NCBI GenBank assembly: GCA_003427395.1
Contig: BFEA01000128.1
Span: forward strand, 2,844,658-2,906,273
DNA length: 61,616 bases
Source: Chara braunii
Taxonomy: Eukaryota > Streptophyta > Charophyceae > Charales > Characeae
Reading direction: 5' to 3'
Under the pieces are notes generated by a model. The model saw nothing but the letters and a program-made list of their open reading frames with translations. It did not search any database and had not been told where the DNA came from. Both the position numbers and the translations under genes were made by a program. This document shows positions 54,450-61,616 of this stretch, one piece after another. The stretch's first letter is position 1. Each line of letters begins with the position of its first letter.

Positions 54450-55121
54450 AACTCTACCTACAGCTATGGCGGCTATGGCCGCTGCTACCCTATTGCTATG
54501 GCTAAACCCCTTCTCTCTCGCCCACTTTGTCTTCGGGCTCACTGCAGACCACCTAGCACAAGTCGCTGTGGCAGCGCACGGAGGAATGAGTGAATGGCTG
54601 GGCGCTGCCTCTTGCTTTATACTTCTGTAGTCCGTTGATCTGGCCCTTTCCCATGCCCGTAGTGCACACAGTCCCATGCGGTACTTGCTTGACTGGACTA
54701 GGACTGACTGGGACTGGGATGGCTGACTCAGCACGGGTAGACTCCACCACTTGCCTCAGCCTAAACGTGGGCAACTTCGAAAGGCCACTACTAGGACCTT
54801 CCGGAAGGCTGTGGACTTGGCCTTTCGATACTGTAGCAGCTACGACCTTGACCCTTCAGGACTGTAGCAGCTACTACCTTGACCTTTCGGAGGAGCTGCG
54901 GCTACGACTCCTAGACCCTGCTAAGACTCCTACCGGACACGTCTACGGATCGAACCCCTACTACCTACAGACCCTACGACAGTCTACTAACTGTTACAAA
55001 TACACAGGTCGCGGGTTCAACTCTAGGGGTCGACACAGGTACTGTACACAGGTAAGGTGAGAACTAGGGATCGAGCCCTGGGATCTGCCTCGGCTACTGC
55101 AAACAGGTGAATACCGTTTCA
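53868..55121 (-). repeat. Probable 3' LTR region of the chromovirus
   Basis: Directly downstream (minus) of the pol stop lies a purine-rich GGCGGGAG followed by TGAAACGG (from 55121), a plausible PPT and LTR start. A TATA-like GTATAAAGC on the minus strand near 54608 fits an LTR promoter. It also contains (CT)n at 54150-54192 and (CA)n at 54418-54445. I could not identify the matching 5' LTR in the window, so the boundaries are inferred. Confidence 0.4.
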
Positions 55122-55159
55122 CTCCCGCCGGCCTAAATACGAGGTCCTCCGAGAATAAC

Positions 55160-58100
55160 TCAGTCCAAGGCAGGACCTTTTCCCTTCTTATCTCTCTCGT
55201 AGGCTCTAACTACGTCGGGAGCTGTTTCTAGAAGTTCTGCTCTGGTAAACCAGCGGTCGTCCTCTCATTCCTAATAAGCAAACCGGACTTTATATTGTTT
55301 CTGTGTGCGACCTCTACCTCCTGTTCTAAACACATCTTCACCTACGATGCCGTCAATGTCGTACCTCCCGTCCATGTCTGGAGGTATCATGGACCGTCTA
55401 GATGGAAACTGCTGACTTGTGACACACGGCAGCAACTTTGATGCATGAAATACAGGGTAGGTGTGGAGGAGTGCTGGGATCTCTACTGTGTAGGACGGCC
55501 CATCTTCTCCGCCCTTAACTTCTAGAATTGGCCACGGTCCTCTATGGGCAGCAACTTCTGCGAGATGTTTTCCTCAGGAGCAAACTCTTTGGACTTGACC
55601 CAGACTAAGTCGCCTACTTGGAACTGTGACGGGCGACGATGCTTATTAGCCTGTTCGATCATTCGATGCTGAGCCTTCCTGAGGTTCTCAACAACTGCAG
55701 CTAGCTCTCTCTCGTGTTGTATCGCAAACTCCCTGGTACCGGGAGGTAGCCTATGAATCTGATCCCTGTTAAGTCCTTCAAACGGTCTACATGGTCTAAA
55801 TTACTTGTGCAACTCGTTGGGAGTGCGACAGGTGGACAAATGCGCGCTGTTATTGTACGCACTGGCTAGCTTGGGTAACATCTCGTCCTAGTTGATCTGA
55901 TCGGGTCTAATGTACATACGCAGAACTTGCTGCAGGACCTTGTTCATCTGCTTAGTCTGACTGTTAGTCTCTGGATGACGGCGAGACGACATCAACAACT
56001 TGGATCCATAGACTTTCATCAATTCCTGCAAGTTCTGGCTAGTGAAGCGACTATCTCTAGCACTAACTACAAACAACGGGACTCCATGCTCACTAACCCA
56101 AAAGTCAAAAAATTCCTGAATCACTATTTCGGTGCGTGCCTCTGCAGGCAAAGGAACAAAAACAACATACTTACTAAATCTATCGACTATGACCATGATT
56201 TGGCTCTTGAGGTCCCTACTCTTGACGCCAGCGTCCATAAAGTCAATGGAAACTGAATCTCCTGGCTGATCAGGAATAGGCAAGGGTCTAAGAAGACCTA
56301 GAGGGGCACGCGTAGTAGTCTTGTTCCTCTAGCAGACCTTACAACTACGGACATACTCTATGTAGTCGTTCTTCATTCCTGACCATGTATACGCGTGCAT
56401 TAGATTGGCTAGAGTATTTTGCCAACCGAAGTGTCCCTCTGTGTCGTGGCATTCCCCTAGGATCAAACTACGGATCCCCTCGCTGTTAGGAATGCACAAA
56501 CGATCTACTACATTGGTTTTCTCAAATAGCAACCCTCCTGTAGTGCGGTAATCTAGCTCTGTCTCTGGGGCCTCCTTAACCCTCTTGAGGAGGTCACTAT
56601 AGATAGGGTCCTGCACATACGCCTGTCTAACTTTCTCCTGCAGGTCACTCCCTATGTCCAGATAGTGAACTATAGCTCCAAAGTAGTCTGATATCCTACT
56701 TAGAGCATCCGCACCTACATTGTACTTGCCTTTCACAGGCTTGAGCTCAAAGTCGTACTGGTCTATCTTAGCGGCCCACCTAGTCAACTTAGGTGTCATC
56801 TTGGCTTGTGTCTTCAGCCATCTAAGTGTCTCGTGGTCTGAATACACCTTGAAGTGCCTCCCAAGCAGGTAATGCTTCCAGTGCTCTAAGGCCTGCCTGA
56901 GAGCGTAGAGTTCCCTCTCATACGTCGAGGTAGCGACCTTCTCTGAGGGCATCCTCGCTGACATGAACTCTACGGGTCTATAACCATTGTCGTCGTCCTG
57001 TTGTAATACGACGCCTATTCCATATTGACTCGCGTCCCTGGTGATGAGAAATGGCAAGGACGGATCTACTACTTTGAGGACAGGGTATTCTATCAACGCG
57101 CGCTTTAATTTCTTTAGTGCAGACACGCACTCTTTATCCCACTGCCATATTGCCTCTTTCTTGAGCAACCTGCGAAGGGGAGCGGCGATAGTCGAGAAGT
57201 TCCTTACGAACTTCCTATAGTAGTTAGCTAGGCCTAGGAACGACCGCAACTCTGTCAATGTGCGGGGCGTCGGCCAGTCTCTAATCGCCGCTATCTTGCT
57301 GTCCTCAGGCTTAATGCCATCTCCGTCTAACATGTGGCCCAAGTACAGGACTTGTGTCTTGGCCCACTCGCACTTCTTTGCGTTGATCTTGAAGTTAGCC
57401 TCCCTCAGCTTCTCCAAGACCTACCTCAAATGACCCTGGTGCTCTTGGAGGGTCCTATTGAACACTAAGATATCGTCCAAGTATACTACAACGAATCTGT
57501 CTAACCAAGGCCTAAACAGATCGTTCATACATCGCTGAAATGTAGCTGGCACATTGGTCAGTCCAAAGGGCATCACTATGAACTCATAATGCCCATATCT
57601 AGTCCGGAAAGTAGTCTTGTACTGGTCATCAGGATGGACCTCTATCTCATGATACCCGGACTTTAACTCTATCTTTGAAAAATATCTGCACCCCTGCACC
57701 CGATCTAAAAGATCGTCTATCTTAGGCAGTGGCTCAACGCTCTTTACTGTGATCGCATTCAGACCCCTATAGTCTATACACATTCGCAACTCTCCATCCT
57801 TCTTGGGGACAAACAAAACTGGTGCTCCAAAAGGAGACGAACTGGGCCTAATCCAACCTTTCTCAAGGAGCTCGTCCAACTGCTTGCGCAATTCCTCTAA
57901 CTCCCTAAGGGACATCCTGTAAACTGCTCCCTTAGGAGTTCTACTGCCAGGCTCTATCTCTATCCTGTGTTGGATCGGCCGCGACACTACTCCTGTCGGC
58001 GGCTCTGTCAGATCTTTAAACTCTTCCAACAGCTTGGCAATGGCTGGATCCATGGAACTATCCTCTTCTTTAGGCTCAGTGACAGGTCTGACATACACTA

Positions 58101-58866
58101 CGAAGACCTGATCCTCTAATGGCTCCTTTCTCACTAGTCGCGCGAACGCAGGAGCACTGAGACGACAATGTGCCAGCGAGTTATCTACTCCAGACACATG
58201 AAACAGGCGGGCAATCTTAACCTCGCCTGACAAACTAGGGAGCCTACACTCATGCTCTCTCAAGTGGAGTGTGGCCCCTGCTGCCTCTCCCCAGTCCATA
58301 CCTACGACTATGTCGAAAGGAAGGTCATCATGTACGAGGAGAGTCAGGGAATGGAGAACTTTCTCCACCTTCCCATCTTTCTCTAGGCGGAAATACGCCT
58401 GGACTCCCTCTACGTAGTCCTCAACACGCATAGTGTGGTTGTCTGCGAGGACACTAACTATGGGGTCTTCCAACTTTTGGACTTTCAATCCTAGCCTCAA
58501 CTTCTTCAGCGCTTTACGGCTAATATAACTGTGGGTGGCCCCTGAATCTATAAGGGCGCCTACTCTACTTCTAAAAACCTCTACGTCAACTAACACTAGA
58601 TGCCCTGTACTATCTTTCTTCATTTTGGCCCAGGCTGGCATCCTCTCCTTCAACTTTTCTGCCACGCCTGTGACGGAAGTGCCTAGAGAGACGCTAACAC
58701 AAGCGGTCTTTGGACAGCTAACTAGGCACGGGCCTGCAACCTCTGCCGAAGGCTCATGTGGTGTGGGAGTTTCCTGTACACGCGCGCTCGCTTCCCCGCA
58801 TGGCCTAATAGTAGGGGCAGTTGCAACCCCTACCGACGGCTGCCTTTTGACTCTTGGGCAGCCCAT
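55160..58866 (-). pseudogene. Chromovirus pol: PR, RT, RNase H, IN, chromodomain
   Basis: The protease site is [14 protein letters not shown] (about residue 115). The RT runs from [18 protein letters not shown] through [11 protein letters not shown] and [15 protein letters not shown] to the active-site [11 protein letters not shown]. RNase H shows ITRDASQYGIGVVLQ and TYERELYALRQALEHWKHYL. The integrase has an HHCC zinc region (CHDTEGHFGW .. SCKVC) and a core with VSIDFMDAG and ARDSRFTS. After integrase, QVGDLVWVKSKEF and then YDIDGIVGEDVF, WFTRAELLET give a chromodomain, thought to guide integration to chromatin marks. Stops in the same frame lie at 57421, 56329 and 55888, with further stops and a frameshift to the end at 55160. 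Several are TAG where Gln is expected. Confidence 0.88.
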
Positions 58867-58871
58867 CGGGC

Positions 58872-60757
58872 CTATCTGTACTTAGGACAATATTTGATAA
58901 TATGGGCAGGGTCACCGCAGTAAATGCACTGCCCCTGATCCATGCGTTGTTGCCACACTTTCTGGTCCAGGCCCAGATCTTCCCAAGGCCGGCCTTGTGG
59001 CCAACCTGGGTGCCAACCTCCTGAACTTTGAGGAGACCTACCACCTCGTCGCTGTGGGGACCGACTGGGACCTTGACGATTTGGCGGGGGACCTTGACCC
59101 CTACCTCCCACTTGACGGTTCCCTTGACCGCCAACCCCCTGTGCGCCCGATCCGGCCTCCCGTGGCCTGGCCCCTTTGGCCCTATCCTCCTCCTCTACTT
59201 TGCGGCCTCCCTCAACCACGACAGCAGCATAGGTCCTCCCCTGGCCTACACTTCTGTCCTCCTCCTCAAGCCCCCACTCAATCTGACTATAGGGGACTTC
59301 GTTTGTACCACCTTCGTCTAAAGTAAGGATCAAATGATCCTTGGCCTTGACCTGGCCAGAGGTGGTACGACCTTTCCACTTTTTTCCCTTATCTAAGTCT
59401 TTATGCCAGAAAGTGGAAACTGGCATAGACCTCGCCTCGAACAGGACCACTTCCCTACTCAACGCATCATATGTGATGTTCGCCTATTGGGTCTTGTCAA
59501 AGAAATGCCCTCGCAAGGGCTCTCGCATGGCACGATAAAACAATTGGACCAACTGGGTCTCAGTGACCCCATGGTCCGGGACGGCTACCAAGTCGTCCGT
59601 GACAGCTTTGAGTGCTCATGCACTCCTCCACTGTCACGAGTGGATCATTTGGTGTTTGTCAGAGGCCCTGACGCCTCTCGTGACGTCAGCGAATCTCTCA
59701 CGCAGGAGTTTGAGGAAAGTGGAGAGAGGGGTCAACCTAGAATACGCAATCATGTTATGCTCGCAATCAGCAGCGCGCACAAGGGACCTGGCGAAGCTAG
59801 CCACTTCGTCCTTCAACGCGTGGAAGCCTACGAGGACTTGCTCCTCGGGGGCGATGTGCTGCAAATAAACATAAGCGTTCACGCTAGCCTCCCAATTGTC
59901 AAAGCTATCGTCCTTCTTCCCGCTGTAGGAATCAGGAAATTTGAGCTTTACAGGCAGCCTTCCTTTAGCTTTCTGACTTCGGTCCGGACATGGGTTACCA
60001 CGTCGCGCGCAAACTCTTTGAACCCAGATCGGATGGCATGAAGGGTCACATCTCGACCCTTATTAGCCTGGTGCTCCTCGAGTCAGGCCTCACTCAGAAC
60101 CTCCAAGTATCCCAAAATCTTATCTAACTTCGCAGGGGTTTCGGCCTGTGTCTGAACCTCCTGCCTGCATGCCCGAACTCTCTCCACCTCTTTGGCCACC
60201 CGATTGGTTTCCTCCCTCCTCCTCTTCTTCTCCCTCATCATACGTAATTTCCACTCGAACTTCTTTTCGTCTTCTATTGTCAAGTGTTCCAGGGGGTTCT
60301 CTATCGCCTCGAATTCCCTGGCGAATACTTCCCTCTCCTCCTGCGGCACGTACAACAGTGCCTCTTCGTCTTCACCCAACGATAAGTTAGCCACCCACTC
60401 GCTGATCGTCTTCTCCATCCATGCGTCCTCTCCCTTCGTGCCACTTGTCTCTCCTCTATCTCCCCCACGCCTTCTTTCAAGGGGATCTTCTTCCACTTCC
60501 TCCTCTTCTGCTGCTGCTTCTTCTTCGGCAGCCTTCCTCTTCTCTTCCTCCTCCCACTGTAACTTCAACATCTCCTCCTTTTGTAACCTCATCATTTCCT
60601 CTTCTAACCTCTTCTTCTTCGCCACCTGTATCGCCTTTAACTTTGCCTGCTTGAGGAGCTCTTTCTTCTCTTTTCTCTCTCTCAGGATGGCGGCAATCCG
60701 GGTCTGTTCGGCCTCGGACTGTGGGGTAGTGCTCGTTCCAATACGTGTCTCAACCAT
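58872..60757 (-). pseudogene. Chromovirus gag
   Basis: I chose the ATG at 60757 (MVETRIGTSTTPQSEAEQTR) over the frame's upstream limit. The first 200 residues are a charged coiled coil (LRERKEKKELLKQAKLKAIQ). A TGA at 60083-60085 replaces an expected Arg. The gag capsid-like domain follows in another frame: NAYVYLQHIAPEEQVLVGFH and FLKLLRERFADVTRG. The C-terminal part (59462-58872) is Gly/Arg-rich and ends with the zinc knuckle CIYCGDPAHIIKYC. Another in-frame TAG lies at 59484-59486. It forms the particle shell and binds RNA in intact relatives. Confidence 0.8.
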
Positions 60758-60843
60758 GGCGTCAGGTGCACAACCGAACAACTATTCCACTCCTCACCAC
60801 TTAGACTCTACCCCCCCAACTGACAATACCTACTGACTCAATC

Positions 60844-60989
60844 TAAAGACTTACAGAATCCATACAGGATCCTATCAACTAGGGCCTCTAGCCTAGACCT
60901 ACTCTAAGGCTGTCACTAAAGACTTACACAATCCAGACAGGATCCTGTCAACTAGGGCCTCTAGCCTAGACCTACTCTAAGGCTGTCAC
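60844..60989. repeat. 73-bp tandem duplication upstream of gag
   Basis: TAAAGACTTACAGAATCCAT begins a 73-bp unit at 60844, repeated from 60917 with four or five mismatches. It lies in the presumed untranslated leader of the chromovirus. Confidence 0.9.
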
Positions 60990-61616
60990 TACAGGACCTG
61001 TTGCTGATCAGGAGGCATTTAAGGAGATCCCCCATAACTCCTCAGGAATTATTTAACGTCGCAGACAGGACGACGCAATCAGCCGGTCCTCTCAAGACTT
61101 AGATGGCCTGTTGTGCAGCCCACAACTCCGATTTTGGGCCTACCGTGCCACACCGAGCAGCCCGCCGGTCAGTACCGGTCCTTGGGAGGGTTCGTGTCCT
61201 CCGGGACAGTCGAGTCGTCAGACACAGTCTTTAGGCCTACTCAGCCCGTGTGGGTTTGGTCAACAAGGCCCTATCCTTCATCCACAGAGTTCCTATCACC
61301 TGGACAGAAGAGACTCAATGCAGAAAGAAGAGACAAACAAACTTGACTCATCAAGTACCACAGGGTGTGTGCACATCCATAGGGTGAGGGGATAGGCTGA
61401 AGGCTTAGCGAGATTATACCGGCTCCAGCTTGGTCAATGTCGTGGTCAACGGCCTTGGTCAACGCTGCAGTCAACCCCCGGTCAACCCCCGGTCAACTCC
61501 GGTCAACGCCCTGTCAACTCCTGGTTAACGCCCGGTCAACTCCGGCTATGGCGTCCGGCTCCTCCTTCGTTGCCACCCTTCTCCTTCCTTTCTCCTTCCT
61601 CGCCTCCTTTCTCTTC
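60990..61616. other. Presumed chromovirus leader or LTR, no gene
   Basis: No coding frame. No PBS was recognised between gag and the window end, so I cannot place the 5' LTR boundary. The last 70 bases are pyrimidine-rich. Confidence 0.45.
61431..61540. repeat. GTCAAC-core tandem repeat, 11-13-bp spacing
   Basis: Eight GTCAAC, one GTTAAC and one GTCAAT occur every 11-13 bases in units like CCGGTCAACTC. On the minus strand most read TTGACC or TTGACT, the W-box core bound by WRKY factors in plants. As this is upstream of gag on the minus strand, it could be a promoter array, but it may be only a minisatellite. Confidence 0.75.

Larger units (their letters stand above)
55160..60757 (-). mobile_element. 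Ty3/gypsy chromovirus internal region
   Basis: Minus-strand order: gag with a coiled-coil N-terminus, retrotransposon gag domain, CCHC knuckle, protease, RT, RNase H, integrase, chromodomain. This order and the C-terminal chromodomain define the chromovirus branch of Metaviridae-type retrotransposons. Both gag and pol are broken. It lies upstream of, or in a 5' intron of, the TIG/PA14 gene on the same strand. Confidence 0.88.

Noticed and set aside
55005-55075. Possible tRNA gene (B-box-like GGGTTCAACTC)
   Set aside because: No A-box at the right distance and no cloverleaf stems; it lies in the presumed LTR of the chromovirus.
59403-60041. 212-codon plus-strand frame
   Set aside because: Antisense to chromovirus gag, whose minus-strand frames have recognisable gag and zinc-knuckle motifs.

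Overview
This 61.6 kb window is nuclear DNA from a large, repeat-rich eukaryotic genome of green-plant type. The lineage is inferred from three things. Retroelement primer-binding sites match the acceptor ends of plant tRNA-Asp and initiator tRNA-Met. There is a chromodomain Ty3/gypsy element. There are L1-type LINEs with a zinc-knuckle ORF1 and a zf-RVT tail. The animal/protist-style host gene (TIG plus PA14 domains), the huge introns and many minisatellites make a streptophyte alga such as Chara my best guess. I could not search a database to test this.

Only one host gene can be supported. It is on the minus strand and resembles PKHD1L1/fibrocystin-L. I see a 1.3 kb exon with a PA14 domain (48414-49754), a 46-nt exon (24685-24730), a 144-nt exon (24448-24591) and a 1,547-nt exon with several IPT/TIG domains (12191-13737). 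The last three have canonical splice sites and matching phases and join into one reading frame. The introns are about 23.7 kb, 93 bp and 10.7 kb, so most of the window between 12 and 50 kb is transposon-filled intron. Both ends of the gene lie outside what I can recognise.

Left flank (1-12.2 kb): a short non-autonomous LTR retrotransposon (170-3382, minus) with both LTRs, PBS and PPT; a LINE zf-RVT remnant; a 53-bp minisatellite; two tRNA-like SINE heads; AT microsatellites holding a hammerhead-ribozyme-like core; degenerate repeat fields; and an LTR with an iMet PBS.

Intron 1 (13.7-24.4 kb): minisatellites; a complete non-autonomous hAT transposon (16553-18021) with an 8-bp target duplication; a second, decayed hammerhead-like motif; LINE fragments in both orientations, one split by a 1,001-bp solo LTR; and a good hammerhead ribozyme candidate at 23961-24040.

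Intron 3 (24.7-48.4 kb): two large related LINEs in minus orientation. LINE A (about 26.5-36.9 kb) keeps EN and RT. LINE B (about 37-46 kb) has lost RT, carries an exact 345-bp triplication over its ORF2 start, and is interrupted by an LTR-like insertion. Both have a G-rich repeat field in the 5' region; in B this holds an 814-base assembly gap.

Right flank (49.8-61.6 kb): a second copy of the iMet-type LTR family, simple repeats including a G38 run, and a chromovirus (gag-PR-RT-RH-IN-chromodomain, 55160-60757, minus) broken mainly by CAG-to-TAG and CGA-to-TGA type stops. No complete transposon ORF and no CRISPR, operon, rRNA or intact tRNA gene was seen.
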